Made by a program: the position numbers and the translations under genes. Under the pieces are notes generated by a model that saw only the letters and a list, made by a program, of their open reading frames with translations, had not been told where the DNA came from and ran no database searches. 64,000 bases of DNA. It comes from Methanomicrobiaceae archaeon. Lineage in GTDB: Archaea; Halobacteriota; Methanomicrobia; Methanomicrobiales; Methanomicrobiaceae. How positions within the stretch are numbered: the first letter of the stretch is position 1; every line of letters begins with the position of its first letter. Of this stretch, positions 53,885-63,290 are shown piece by piece. Location of the stretch: NCBI GenBank assembly GCA_016926855.1, contig JAFGNT010000004.1, positions 1-64,000 on the forward strand, written 5' to 3'.

Positions 53885-54370
53885 ATGGAACCCGAGTTTC
53901 GGGAGAGCACGGGAAGTACCGGGCTTGAAGAACGAATCGGATATACATTCTCGGATCCCTTTCTGCTGGCCCGGGCGCTTACCCGACTTGCTTATGGAAG
54001 CGAGCAGAGGATGCCTGCGGGGATGCATATGGATGCCCTTGCAACGCTTGGCGATGCGGTCATCAGCCTTGTCGTCCTCGACAGGCTGATCCGGGAAGGA
54101 GCCTCCGATAAAGGCGAGATCTCCCTCATCAGGGCGGATTCCGTGAACATGACCCGTCTCCGGACCCGTGCGGAAGAGATCGGCCTTGAGGCATATGTTG
54201 CCTGGGGGAAGGGTGAACGCACACAACATGTCTGGACATCGGGCCGGGTGCTTGCCGAATGTTTCGAGGCGGTAATCGGTGCCGTTTACCTTGACGGTGG
54301 CCTGGAAGCCGCGATCGCCGTTCTTTGGCATCTCGGGTTCCCGGACGGCGCCCTATCCGGGATACAATAA
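53885..54370 (+). CDS. RNase III-fold protein without dsRNA-binding domain, catalytic site altered
   Basis: The 161-residue protein has an RNase III-type helical domain. The signature helix reads MDALATLGDAVISLVVLDRL (49-68) and the second helix reads LAECFEAVIGAVYLDGG (123-139). Compared with ERLEFLGDA, the catalytic Glu is Ala53 while Asp57 remains; in LADVFEA the Asp is Glu125 and Glu128 remains. Two of four metal ligands are thus changed. There is no C-terminal dsRBD. RNase III is rare in archaea. It may be an inactive RNA-binding fold or have shifted activity. Confidence 0.7.
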   Translation: MEPEFRESTGSTGLEERIGYTFSDPFLLARALTRLAYGSEQRMPAGMHMDALATLGDAVISLVVLDRLIREGASDKGEISLIRADSVNMTRLRTRAEEIGLEAYVAWGKGERTQHVWTSGRVLAECFEAVIGAVYLDGGLEAAIAVLWHLGFPDGALSGIQ

Positions 54371-54410
54371 CAGTTTTATTAGGTAAGCAGGGAAAACTGC
54401 ATTATCATCC

Positions 54411-55838
54411 ATGAAATTCCGGGTCGCCCTGCTTCTCCCCGCTCTCATCATCGCTGCCATTCTCATTCCGGCCGCCTGCACCGGAGCTGCGGCGGACGCA
54501 CAGGAAGACCCGGTAGTCGCGTTCTATTTCAGCGGGGTGGGATGCAGTAACTGTGCGCAGGTCGATCCGGTTATATTCGGGGAATGGCTCATCACATTTC
54601 CCGATGTCATATTTATCGAGTATGAGACACAGGTTCATCCGGAGAATGCGGTGGTGCACGAGGAGTTTACCCGGATGTACGGCATTCCCACCGGTACTCC
54701 GCTGCTCGTCGTCTCACGCGAACACTGGTTTTTAGGGAAACGTGCAATCCTTGAGGACGGATGGGATATGCTTACCCTGCTTCAGGAGAATCCCGGATCC
54801 CGTGATGCTGCATTCGCTTTTGATCGGATCGATCTCCCGGATCTCGAAGGCAGGCCGACGATATGGCGTCGTGACAGGGCGCTCACCCGGATCGGCACGG
54901 GAGGGGACGACGGTCTGTTGCGACGCCTTCTCATAACCCCCGATCCTGCTGCCGGACTGGAAGGGGCCGGTTATACAAAAACAGCTCCCGTTCCCCTTGC
55001 GGTCGCCGGATCATCACTAACGTTTGCCCATGCGGTGACGCTCGGCTCCTGGCTTTACCAGTGGAACGGAGCGGATGCCACTCTCCCTGCTCCCGGTGCA
55101 CTCCTTCCCACGCCGGACGTGTCCGGAAATACACCGGTGACGGGCACCACCCCCCTCTCCGTAATTCTCGCTCTTGCGGTTGTCGATGCGATCAACCCGT
55201 GCGCACTCTCCGTGCTTGCGGTAATCCTCACGGCTATCGTTGCCCATAATCCCGAGAATCCGCGCTCTGTGTTCCGGGCCGGAATGGCTTTTGTGGGAAC
55301 CGTCTTTGCAGTCTATCTCCTGTATGGTGCGGTAATTGTTGCCGGTTTTTCACTCCTGGGAGGAACCTCACCGATCCGGGCAGTGCTTCCGACAGTACTT
55401 GGTGCAGGCGCAGTTCTTCTCGGGCTCGTGTACCTCCGGGCGGCGGCCGTTCCCGGTACCGGTGGAATGCTTGCAGCCCTTCCGGGTTCGATTCGCTCAC
55501 TGGTGGCACGGTGTGCGGAGGGGGTGGCCTCGGTACCGGGTGCCTGTGCGGCGGGAGCAACGGTCTCACTTTTCCTTCTTCCCTGCACGATGGGTCCGTA
55601 TCTCATCGCCGGCGGCCTGATCGGGACCGGGGACGTCGTCAACGCTGCTATCGCCCTCCTTCTCTATAACCTGATATTCATTCTGCCCATGGCTGCAGTG
55701 ACGCTCGGAATCACTCTCGGGATCGCCCGAATCGATGCCGTATCCGGGTGGAGAGATGCTCATTCCCGGATTCTGCGGGGAGTAGGGGGCGTCCTGATGG
55801 TGGCACTCGGCATCGGCCTTGCTGCCGGCATTATGTAA
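54411..55838 (+). CDS. Thioredoxin-like domain fused to CcdA/DsbD-type membrane domain
   Basis: A signal peptide (about 1-25) precedes an extracytoplasmic thioredoxin-like domain with the active pair C-S-N-C at 45-48 (SGVGCSNCAQV). A second part (about 245-475) has six helices with INPCALSVL and LLPCTMGPYLI, the two Cys-Pro motifs of CcdA. Together they resemble a one-piece system carrying reducing power across the membrane to secreted or surface disulfides. It is likely active because all four key cysteines are present. It follows the RNase III-like gene by 40 bases. Confidence 0.82.
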   Translation: MKFRVALLLPALIIAAILIPAACTGAAADAQEDPVVAFYFSGVGCSNCAQVDPVIFGEWLITFPDVIFIEYETQVHPENAVVHEEFTRMYGIPTGTPLLVVSREHWFLGKRAILEDGWDMLTLLQENPGSRDAAFAFDRIDLPDLEGRPTIWRRDRALTRIGTGGDDGLLRRLLITPDPAAGLEGAGYTKTAPVPLAVAGSSLTFAHAVTLGSWLYQWNGADATLPAPGALLPTPDVSGNTPVTGTTPLSVILALAVVDAINPCALSVLAVILTAIVAHNPENPRSVFRAGMAFVGTVFAVYLLYGAVIVAGFSLLGGTSPIRAVLPTVLGAGAVLLGLVYLRAAAVPGTGGMLAALPGSIRSLVARCAEGVASVPGACAAGATVSLFLLPCTMGPYLIAGGLIGTGDVVNAAIALLLYNLIFILPMAAVTLGITLGIARIDAVSGWRDAHSRILRGVGGVLMVALGIGLAAGIM

Positions 55839-55879
55839 AAGAGGATAGTAATCCGAAAATATCCGGGGTTCTGGTGGCC

Positions 55880-56626
55880 TTATTGCGATTTTCCCTGTTT
55901 CGCGACCGCATCCATTGCCGCCTTCACTGCTTCTTCGTCACCAAGATAGTAATGGCGGATGGGCCGGAGGTCGTCGTCAAGCTCATAGACGAGGGGCATG
56001 CCGGTCGGGATGTTCATCTGCGGTATATCCTCGTCGGAAATGGAGTCGAGATGCTTGACGAGAGCCCGGAGGCTGTTGCCGTGTGCCGCAATGATCACCC
56101 TTTTTCCGGAACGGATAGCAGGGGCGATATCATTCTCCCAGCAGGGGAGGAATCGTGAAACGGTATCTTTCAGGCACTCGGTGAGCGGCACATCCTCCGG
56201 CGCGAACCTGGAGTACCGGCGATCGGAACCCGGAGATCGGGGATCGGCAGGATCGAGAGGCGGCGGGGGGATATCGAAACTCCTTCGCCAGATGAAGACC
56301 TGTTCATCCCCGTACCGTGCCGCTGTCTCGGCCTTGTGGAGCCCCTGCAGCGCCCCGTAATGCCGTTCGTTGAGCCGCCAGCTCCGGTATACCGGTATCC
56401 ACATCAGGTCCATCTCATCAAGGGTGATCCAGAGGGTCCTGATAGCCCGTTTTAAAACGGAAGTGTAGGCGACGTCGAATGTAAATCCTTCTTCCCGGAG
56501 CAGTCTGCCTGCGGCATGTGCCTCATCGATGCCCTTTTCCGAGAGGTCAATGTCCGTCCATCCGGTAAACCGGTTCTCCTTGTTCCAGATGCTTTCCCCG
56601 TGGCGTAGCAGGACGAGCGTGTGCAT
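55880..56626 (-). CDS. gpmA: 2,3-bisphosphoglycerate-dependent phosphoglycerate mutase
   Basis: The 248-residue enzyme interconverts 3- and 2-phosphoglycerate. The phosphohistidine motif is [20 protein letters not shown], followed by the conserved [22 protein letters not shown] and the second catalytic His in [12 protein letters not shown]. Most archaea use a metal-dependent, unrelated enzyme, so this bacterial-type dPGM is probably acquired. An in-frame TTG at 56632 sits nearer to an AAGGAG ribosome site and is an alternative start. Confidence 0.92.
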   Translation of the reverse strand: MHTLVLLRHGESIWNKENRFTGWTDIDLSEKGIDEAHAAGRLLREEGFTFDVAYTSVLKRAIRTLWITLDEMDLMWIPVYRSWRLNERHYGALQGLHKAETAARYGDEQVFIWRRSFDIPPPPLDPADPRSPGSDRRYSRFAPEDVPLTECLKDTVSRFLPCWENDIAPAIRSGKRVIIAAHGNSLRALVKHLDSISDEDIPQMNIPTGMPLVYELDDDLRPIRHYYLGDEEAVKAAMDAVAKQGKSQ

Positions 56627-56899
56627 GTGCAATTCGTCTCCTTATCATAGCTATGGGCACGGGCGCTACAAAAGGGTGTCCTCGGAGGGGTGCGATACTG
56701 GCACAATCCGGGGGCAGGATGGTGACCGGGCCATTCCGGGGGATAATTCGCTCCCGGTGAGAAACACGGATTTCCTTATCTCGTCATGCATTCTCGTGCA
56801 GATTTTCCGGGTGCGCAGAAAGTGATAAAACAGCCCTATCGTACAAGAGGTAATATATTTAAACCATCTATACTGAATATCAGATAATCCGGTGATTAT

Positions 56900-57190
56900 A
56901 TGCTGCAAAAACGTGAATTCACTCCTACCAGTCCAGACGAATGGTTGATGAAAGGAAACGTATCCTATCTCTCGGGAGACTATACGGGGGCAATCGAAGC
57001 CTATAACAAGGCGATGGGACTGTATCCCGACAACATCGTCGTGAAAACCAACAAAGCCATTGCCGAGCAAAAACTCAAACCTAAGGATACCGGCACCGCT
57101 GCAATGCCCCCGGCCGGGCCCGCCCCGGTGCGTACAGACGCCCCGGAGGGAGGAATCCTCCAGAAAATCCGTTCGTGGCTGAGTATGTAA
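56900..57190 (+). CDS. Small TPR protein
   Basis: The 96-residue protein has one tetratricopeptide-like repeat pair (DEWLMKGNVSYLSGDYTGAIEAYNKAM, then LYPDNIVVKTNKAIAEQKL) followed by a Pro/Ala linker and a C-terminal amphipathic ILQKIRSWLSM. A protein-protein adaptor role is likely. It is preceded by an AT-rich, TATA-containing leader. Confidence 0.7.
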   Translation: MLQKREFTPTSPDEWLMKGNVSYLSGDYTGAIEAYNKAMGLYPDNIVVKTNKAIAEQKLKPKDTGTAAMPPAGPAPVRTDAPEGGILQKIRSWLSM

Positions 57191-57478
57191 GTATACGGAC
57201 CAATTGTGTCGGATAAAACCGTATAAGAAAGGACTCGTTGGATTCCTCAACAACCCTAAAAAAAGGGCTTCATTTCACGCTGAATGCCCGCGGGTAGCTT
57301 TGCTCAGAGCATTACAGACCGCGCAGCTCATTCATGGCGCTCTAAAAACCGTCGGTATCACCTCTCCTGATCGTGCCGCCGCTTGCGCATCACGAGTGGC
57401 CGGGAGAGAAAATCTAATGCACCATTCTTTTCAAACACTCTCACCATAGCGGGATTATTTACCCGCCGGTAAGAAACC
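57191..57478. other. Intergenic region without clear features
   Basis: About 290 bases between the TPR gene and the DUF2115 gene. Short open frames occur, but none has a ribosome site or a recognisable sequence. I see no RNA-gene signature. Confidence 0.4.
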
Positions 57479-58105
57479 ATGACAGATCAGGGTATCAGGG
57501 AGTATTCTGCCGATATGGCAGCAGAGCACGCACACCGGCGGATAGCGGAGGCTGTCCGCCGTATGGGTGAAGCGAAAACACAGGCGGGTCTCGGCGAAGC
57601 AATCGCCGCAGAGATCATCCGGTACTCCATGTATGATCTGCAGGTTATCGGGGGAAATATGAAGCGTGAGACCGACAAGCTCCCCTCCCCGTACCGCGAG
57701 ATGGTCAGGCCGTATTTCGAGCAGCAGCTCTTCGGCATGTACCACCGGCTCCTCTCGATGCATCGTTCCGGCGCCCTGGCACGGAGAACAGCACCGATCA
57801 CCGACGAAGAGATGTTCCGGAAATATCTCACGATGGTGTGTGAAGGGTGCTTCGGCGACACCGAGACCTCGGGCACCGACTTCTACTTCGGTGACCCGGT
57901 CCGCTCCCTCTTCTATTACCTCCTTGCCGGGTATGCGATGTTCGTGCTCGACGAACCCGGCCACCCGGTCGGCACCCCGTTTCCCGGAGGGTTTGTCGTG
58001 GAGAAGCGGATGAGGGAGTACCTCTGCCCGATCCGCGACAAAGAGGAGGACGTGCCGTTTTCGATCTGTAATTTCTGTCCTGCGAAGCAGATGGAAGGAG
58101 TGTAA
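57479..58105 (+). CDS. DUF2115 family protein (methanogen-specific)
   Basis: The 208-residue protein has the pattern of DUF2115/UPF0305, found almost only in methanogens and of unknown function. Landmarks are AAEIIRYSMYDLQVIGGN, PYREMVRPYFEQQLFGMY and a Cys-rich final third (CEGCFGD ... YLCPIRDKEEDV ... CNFCPAKQM) whose cysteines could bind zinc or an iron-sulfur cluster. Confidence 0.75.
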   Translation: MTDQGIREYSADMAAEHAHRRIAEAVRRMGEAKTQAGLGEAIAAEIIRYSMYDLQVIGGNMKRETDKLPSPYREMVRPYFEQQLFGMYHRLLSMHRSGALARRTAPITDEEMFRKYLTMVCEGCFGDTETSGTDFYFGDPVRSLFYYLLAGYAMFVLDEPGHPVGTPFPGGFVVEKRMREYLCPIRDKEEDVPFSICNFCPAKQMEGV

Positions 58106-58171
58106 GACCATGTTCTCCGGTCATGCGTCTGCCCGGTGGCGCACGGCATCGTCACTCCCCGGCGCGGTCTT

Positions 58172-58513
58172 CTACAGCCCCAATAGGCCATGATGTGCGA
58201 CAACGCTGAGGTTGTGGCAGACGACACAGGCATGGAGCGTAACATGAGTGCCGATCCACACTTCACCGATCGGCAGACGGGGGAGCCATGCCATCATGCC
58301 GGATCCTACCGCGACGACGCATGCGATATAGATGCCCTTTATAATAGTGAATTCAGCAACCTTTCCGGTGTACGGTGCCATAAACGGGTTCAGCTCGATT
58401 CCCCCGGCACAGATATTTATGTACGATGTGACGACATCGAACATGCAGAGAACGAGTAAAAGTGCGGCAGCAATGATCAGGAAATGCCTCCGGGTGATGC
58501 TGCCATAGTGCAT
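58172..58513 (-). CDS. Small membrane protein (DUF5658-like)
   Basis: The 113-residue protein has three hydrophobic helices (about 12-32, 52-72 and 88-108) and a conserved FDVVTSYINICAGGIELNPFMAP loop between the first two. This fits archaeal DUF5658-type membrane proteins of unknown role. It is convergent with the DUF2115 gene. Confidence 0.65.
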   Translation of the reverse strand: MHYGSITRRHFLIIAAALLLVLCMFDVVTSYINICAGGIELNPFMAPYTGKVAEFTIIKGIYIACVVAVGSGMMAWLPRLPIGEVWIGTHVTLHACVVCHNLSVVAHHGLLGL

Positions 58514-58713
58514 ATATTATCAAACGAGAGAGAAATTTCGTGAAGGGAAAATAATATGCCATGCGATGGTGCCTATCGCTATGGTGCTGCAGAACGGCAC
58601 TACAGTCCTAAAATTGGATGAAATCGGCAAAAAGCGGCAGATTCCGCTCCGCACCTCCGGTGGGCGTCCGAAAGGGAGGGGGTGGGTGTGCAGGCCCCCG
58701 GGTGTCGCACCAC

Positions 58714-59157
58714 TCACGGGCGCGCGGTTTTCCTGTATACCATGCCCTGAAAGAGGGCAATGTTCTCTCCGTTTTCATCGGTCACCCGGACATCATAAAC
58801 GGCAAGTTTCGGATTTTTGGCAAATTCGACGGCCTCTGCGTAGAGGATGCCCTTCCGGGCAGCTTTCATGTAAGAAATCGAGGCGTTGATGGCGGCGGCG
58901 GGAACCCCGTGCGAGTTGGACGCGGCCGCGAATGCCGAGTCTGCGAGGGTGAAGATCGCCCCCCCGTGAACCGTGCCGTGGCTGTTTTTATGCCGATCCG
59001 AAATAGCCATCTTCACCCGTGCCCTCCCGGGCGAGACGTCCATAAGTTCGATTCCCGTCTCCCGTGCAAACGCGTCGGAGAGGAAAAAATCACTACATTC
59101 CTGCATCGCTCCCTCGGGGAGATCATAGGAAAGTCTGGTATAAAGATTATCGGCCAC
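58714..59157 (-). CDS. PaaI-type hotdog thioesterase
   Basis: The 147-residue protein has a hotdog fold with the catalytic loop HKNSHGTVHGGAIFTLADSAFAAASN, where HGGAIFTLAD is the diagnostic block. INASISYMKAARKG is also typical. PaaI-type enzymes cleave acyl- or aryl-CoA thioesters. The substrate is not known, and neighbours give no clue. Confidence 0.87.
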   Translation of the reverse strand: MADNLYTRLSYDLPEGAMQECSDFFLSDAFARETGIELMDVSPGRARVKMAISDRHKNSHGTVHGGAIFTLADSAFAAASNSHGVPAAAINASISYMKAARKGILYAEAVEFAKNPKLAVYDVRVTDENGENIALFQGMVYRKTARP

Positions 59158-59212
59158 AAAAAATAAAAGTGAAAATGTAAGTGATCCGGAATTTTCCGGA
59201 ATCTTTCCGTGA

Positions 59213-59536
59213 CTATTTCTTCACTTTCTTCTTCACGTCCTTTGCCATCTCTTCGACGGCCTCAGCGATCTCCTCAATTGCAGTTTCGAGACGTTCTCCG
59301 GCGTCCCGCGCCTTCTGGCCGAGATGGGCCCTCCCCTCCTCCGTTCCAAAGAGCTTTTTTGAAAGGGTCGCGATGTCGCCTACCGCCTTGTTGATCGAAT
59401 TCCTCGCTTCATCGACGAGATCGTCGATGGCAGGCTTCCTCTCTTCCGCTCCGGCGCTGCCGGCTGTCTTCTCCTGTTTTTGTTCGGTCTCCTCGACCCA
59501 GGTGCCGTCTCTGAAGTAGCCACGTGTTCCAGTCAT
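59213..59536 (-). CDS. Small helical, charged protein (coiled-coil like)
   Basis: The 107-residue protein starts MTGTRGYFRDGTWVEE and is followed by a long amphipathic, Ala/Glu/Lys-rich helix ending AKDVKKKVKK. The GYFRDGTWVEE head resembles a motif seen in small archaeal proteins near membrane enzymes. No function is known. The gene is 77 bases upstream of the membrane pyrophosphatase end on the same strand. Confidence 0.6.
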   Translation of the reverse strand: MTGTRGYFRDGTWVEETEQKQEKTAGSAGAEERKPAIDDLVDEARNSINKAVGDIATLSKKLFGTEEGRAHLGQKARDAGERLETAIEEIAEAVEEMAKDVKKKVKK

Positions 59537-59613
59537 ATATTCTGGTATGCGGTGCGGATGTTTGAACCTGATGGAAACTGCCGGTTCAACGCGTTTCCGA
59601 AAAAAGTGGTGGA

Positions 59614-61644
59614 TTACAGGAAGAGGGGTGCAAAGACCACGGCCACGATAGACATCAGCTTTAAGAGGATGTTGATCGCAGGGCCGGAGGTGTCCTTGAA
59701 GGGGTCGCCGACCGTATCACCGGTAACGCCCGCCTTGTGCGCATCAGAGCCCTTGCCGCCGAGGTTGCCGAGCTCGATGTATTTCTTTGCGTTATCCCAC
59801 GCACCGCCTGCATTGGCCATGGTGATGGCAATCATAAATCCTGCGGCAAGCGATCCTGCAAGCAGGCCACCCAGCGCACCGGGCCCGAGAACGAGCCCGA
59901 CGATCAGCGGTGCCGCGATGGCGATGATGCCCGGTGCTATCATCTCTTTCAGTGCCGAGTTGGTGGAGATCGCGATACATGTCTCGTAATCGGCCTCGGC
60001 CGTGCCTTCCATCAGGCCGGGGATCTCCTTGAACTGGCGGCGGACTTCGACGACAATCTCGTATGCCGCCTTGCCGACCGCCATCATCGTCATCGACGAA
60101 AAGAGAAACGGCAGCATCGCACCAATCAGCAGGCCGATGAAGACCGGAGTATCGAGAATGTTGATGTTCTGGAGGCCCACGGCCTGTGCATAGGCCGAGA
60201 AGAGTGCAAGGGCGGTGAGCGCGGCGGACCCGATAGCAAAGCCCTTGCCGATGGCCGCAGTCGTGTTGCCGACCGCGTCCAACGTGTCGGTGATTTTCCT
60301 GACACCCGCCTCCTGGTGGGACATCTCCGCGATGCCGCCCGCGTTGTCAGCCACCGGTCCGTATGCGTCGACGGCAAGCGAGATGCCGAGCGTTGCGAGC
60401 ATGCCAACTGCGGCAAGCGCAATGCCGTAAAGTCCTGCGAACTGGTAGGCAATGTAAATCGCGAAGCTGATGACGATCGTCGGTAAGAGCGTGGATTCCA
60501 TGCCCTTTGCAAAACCGGTGATGATATTCGTTCCAGCCCCCGTCTCACAGGCTTTTGCGATCGTGAGGGTGGGGGAGCGCTCGTAAGAGGTATAATACTC
60601 GGTAATCTGCCCGATAAGGAATCCCGCGATCAGGCCGCCGACAGTTGCCACGAATACGCCGAAGCCGTATTCTCCGAGCAGGATGTTCGTCACGACATAC
60701 GTTGCGAGAATAACAAGGCCCAGTGAAATTAAAAGTCCCTTGTTAAATGCCATGTGAATGGCGGACTGTTCCGTCTTATTCGTCCGGACAAAGAAGGACC
60801 CGATGATGGAGGAGACGATACCGAGCGCTGCGATGGTCACCGGCACCAGAATGAGGTTCATCTGGGGCACGTTCGGGAACACGGTTGCGGCGGTTGCTGC
60901 GCCGAGAAGCATCGTTGCGATGATGGAGCCGACGTAGGACTCGTAAAGGTCGGCACCCATGCCGGCGATATCGCCAACGTTGTCACCGACGTTGTCGGCA
61001 ATGACAGCGGGGTTCCGCGGGTCGTCCTCGGGAATGCCCGCCTCCACCTTGCCTACAAGATCAGCCCCGACATCTGCGGCCTTCGTGAAGATACCGCCGC
61101 CGACACGTGCAAAGAGGGCAATTGAGGATGCACCGAGGGAGAATCCGGCGAGGATGTTGACGATGGTCCCCTGCTCCACACCCGGGAGCAGGCTGCAAAG
61201 GACGATAAATGCGATGGAAAGTCCGAAGAGACCGAGACCTACGACAGACATTCCCATCACGGTGCCGCTCGCGAACGAGACCTTAAACGCCTCGGCAATG
61301 CCCCGCCGTGCGGCGTTCGTTGTCCTGCCGTTCGCAGATGTGGCCGTAAACATCCCGATGTAGCCAGCCGTTGCGGAGAGGACCGCACCGAATACAAAAC
61401 AGGCCGCGGTAAGTATGCCGTTTGGCAGAATCATCGCAATAACGACGGCAAGCACTACCACGAACACGGCGATGGCACGGTACTGACGATTCAGGTAGAC
61501 CATTGCACCGGTATGGATGGCGGCAGTGATCTTCTTCATGAGATCGGTGCCTTCACCCTCTTTACGGACATTCATAAAGGAATAGCCCGCGAAAAGAAGG
61601 CCGATAAGGGCACAGATCGGTGCGAGGTAAATTAATATATCCAT
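59614..61644 (-). CDS. hppA: Membrane-bound ion-pumping pyrophosphatase
   Basis: The 676-residue, about 16-helix enzyme pumps Na+ and/or H+ with pyrophosphate. Substrate and Mg motifs are intact: [44 protein letters not shown] and the late DNAKKYIE and [14 protein letters not shown]. In the K+ switch region it has [16 protein letters not shown], with Ala where K+-independent enzymes have Lys, so it is probably the K+-dependent type. Methanogen relatives pump Na+. The gene starts at ATG 61644 after a TATA-containing leader. Confidence 0.95.
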   Translation of the reverse strand: MDILIYLAPICALIGLLFAGYSFMNVRKEGEGTDLMKKITAAIHTGAMVYLNRQYRAIAVFVVVLAVVIAMILPNGILTAACFVFGAVLSATAGYIGMFTATSANGRTTNAARRGIAEAFKVSFASGTVMGMSVVGLGLFGLSIAFIVLCSLLPGVEQGTIVNILAGFSLGASSIALFARVGGGIFTKAADVGADLVGKVEAGIPEDDPRNPAVIADNVGDNVGDIAGMGADLYESYVGSIIATMLLGAATAATVFPNVPQMNLILVPVTIAALGIVSSIIGSFFVRTNKTEQSAIHMAFNKGLLISLGLVILATYVVTNILLGEYGFGVFVATVGGLIAGFLIGQITEYYTSYERSPTLTIAKACETGAGTNIITGFAKGMESTLLPTIVISFAIYIAYQFAGLYGIALAAVGMLATLGISLAVDAYGPVADNAGGIAEMSHQEAGVRKITDTLDAVGNTTAAIGKGFAIGSAALTALALFSAYAQAVGLQNINILDTPVFIGLLIGAMLPFLFSSMTMMAVGKAAYEIVVEVRRQFKEIPGLMEGTAEADYETCIAISTNSALKEMIAPGIIAIAAPLIVGLVLGPGALGGLLAGSLAAGFMIAITMANAGGAWDNAKKYIELGNLGGKGSDAHKAGVTGDTVGDPFKDTSGPAINILLKLMSIVAVVFAPLFL

Positions 61645-61819
61645 ATGGTTCTATCCTCCGTTTGCTCTGGTCACACGCACGAAACAGAGCGGAAACGTAC
61701 TCTAATGATGTGAGCTCACCATTAAAAAAGAACGCGCATTTCCTGAAGAACCGCACCACCGGCGGACAGGTCCGGGCGGGTATGAATGTCAGGCGAGGGT
61801 GATGTAAAAATACTGCTGG

Positions 61820-63220
61820 TTAGGCGTTGAAATCGAAAATTTCGAAACCCAGTGTCTGGAGATCGACCACTGTCGCCCGGGCGGGCGTCGGCTGGATATT
61901 CATCTGTTTCTGGAATTTCGTCTGAGCCTGCCATGTTCCGGAGTTCACGCACAGGACGTTTTTGTATCGCCGGATGCCGCAGATATGGACGTGGCCCGTA
62001 TGCAGGATCTCCGGCACCGGATCGATGAGGAGACAGTCCTTCTTCGCGGCCATGATGGGGGCCCGCATCCCGTAGGTGCAGGCAAGGTGGCGACGGCGAA
62101 GCATCTCCTCCATCATCGCTCCCGGATCGGTATACGAGGCTCCGGGGATCATGGAAATGAGGTCATCGTACGAGCGGCCGTGGTACATCAGCACCCTGAC
62201 TCCCTGCAGCCCCACCAGGGCCGGGTTCTCGACCAGCATTACGTTATCCGGAAACTTCCCCGTAAATGCGGGCGGAAGCGCCGGTTGCGGTTCCGAACCG
62301 CGGACGGCATCGTGGTTCCCCGGAGAGACGATGATGTGCAGGTGCGAAGGGAAGCGCCGGAGCATCTCTGCAAATGTGTCGTACTGCTCGTAGATATTCG
62401 GGATCGTGAGCTCCTGCTCCTGCCCCGGATATATGCCGATGCCGTCCACGATGTCGCCTGCGATGAGGAGATACTGGACGTTCGCCGTAGAGAGCCACGA
62501 GGAGAACCGGTCCCATGCTTCGGCGAGAAACGTGTCGCTTCCCACGTGCACGTCCGAGATCAGCACCGCTCTCCCCGGCCGGTCACTTGTAAAGGGCGCA
62601 TTACTCATCGGGATATCCGGGCGCACAAGTGTCTCGGCAAAGAAGAGGGTGCCGTCCGAGGAGAGTTTTCCGTTGACGCCGATCACCTCGTCGGGGATGA
62701 TCTTTTCCGCTTCGGCAAAGATCTCGCGGTCACGGTTGAACAGGACATTGATCGTCCCCGTAGCGTCCTCAAGGGTCGCCATCCTGTGCCCTTTTGCCGT
62801 TGTCCGGACATCAGCGACCATGCCGATGATCGCAGCGTCCTCCTGCCTGTACCGGCTGTTTTTCGTAAGCGCCTCGATGGGCATTCCTGACACCCTGTTT
62901 TTAAGGATGGCGGAGAGCCTCGAATAGCGGTCACGGAAGTAGTGGTTGAAATCGGTAAAATCAACCCCTTTTCCATTCGGAGTCGCATTGCCGGTGATAA
63001 TTTCAACGTAGGGATCCCCGAGAAACCGCGTCCCGTCCCGTTCGGTCTTCCAGCCCGGCACGTCCCGCGGCCCGACGACAACCGTATGGGCGGATATGCC
63101 TGCGATGATCTCGTCGATGAGCCCGGGATTCTGCTGATCCTTCAGGTACTTCACCACGTCGGGATGCACCTGCAGGTTTGTGGCAAGAAACCGGTGGACG
63201 ATCTCCTGTTCTCCGAGCAT
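61820..63220 (-). CDS. polB: DNA polymerase D small subunit (DP1, exonuclease)
   Basis: The 466-residue protein is the archaeal PolD small subunit. An OB-fold (IGMVADVRTTAKGHRMATLEDATGTI) precedes a calcineurin-like phosphoesterase domain with intact metal ligands: LISDVHVGSDTF, LLIAGDIVDGI, SPGNHDAVRG and HTGHVHICG. This is the 3'-5' proofreading nuclease of the replicative polymerase. The large subunit is not in the window. It lies 18 kb from the proposed origin. Confidence 0.95.
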   Translation of the reverse strand: MLGEQEIVHRFLATNLQVHPDVVKYLKDQQNPGLIDEIIAGISAHTVVVGPRDVPGWKTERDGTRFLGDPYVEIITGNATPNGKGVDFTDFNHYFRDRYSRLSAILKNRVSGMPIEALTKNSRYRQEDAAIIGMVADVRTTAKGHRMATLEDATGTINVLFNRDREIFAEAEKIIPDEVIGVNGKLSSDGTLFFAETLVRPDIPMSNAPFTSDRPGRAVLISDVHVGSDTFLAEAWDRFSSWLSTANVQYLLIAGDIVDGIGIYPGQEQELTIPNIYEQYDTFAEMLRRFPSHLHIIVSPGNHDAVRGSEPQPALPPAFTGKFPDNVMLVENPALVGLQGVRVLMYHGRSYDDLISMIPGASYTDPGAMMEEMLRRRHLACTYGMRAPIMAAKKDCLLIDPVPEILHTGHVHICGIRRYKNVLCVNSGTWQAQTKFQKQMNIQPTPARATVVDLQTLGFEIFDFNA

Positions 63221-63290
63221 CGTAGTGAGGTTGGGGCGGCGTCGGTATAGTATTTTAGATCATGTTCCCAGAACGGCAAAGAGGTCGGGA

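Noticed and set aside
59737-60486. Plus-strand frame inside the membrane pyrophosphatase
   Set aside because: It is antisense to intact pyrophosphatase motifs.
61985-62890. Plus-strand frame of 301 codons opposite the PolD small subunit
   Set aside because: All metal-binding motifs of the phosphoesterase are on the minus strand; the plus frame is a shadow.
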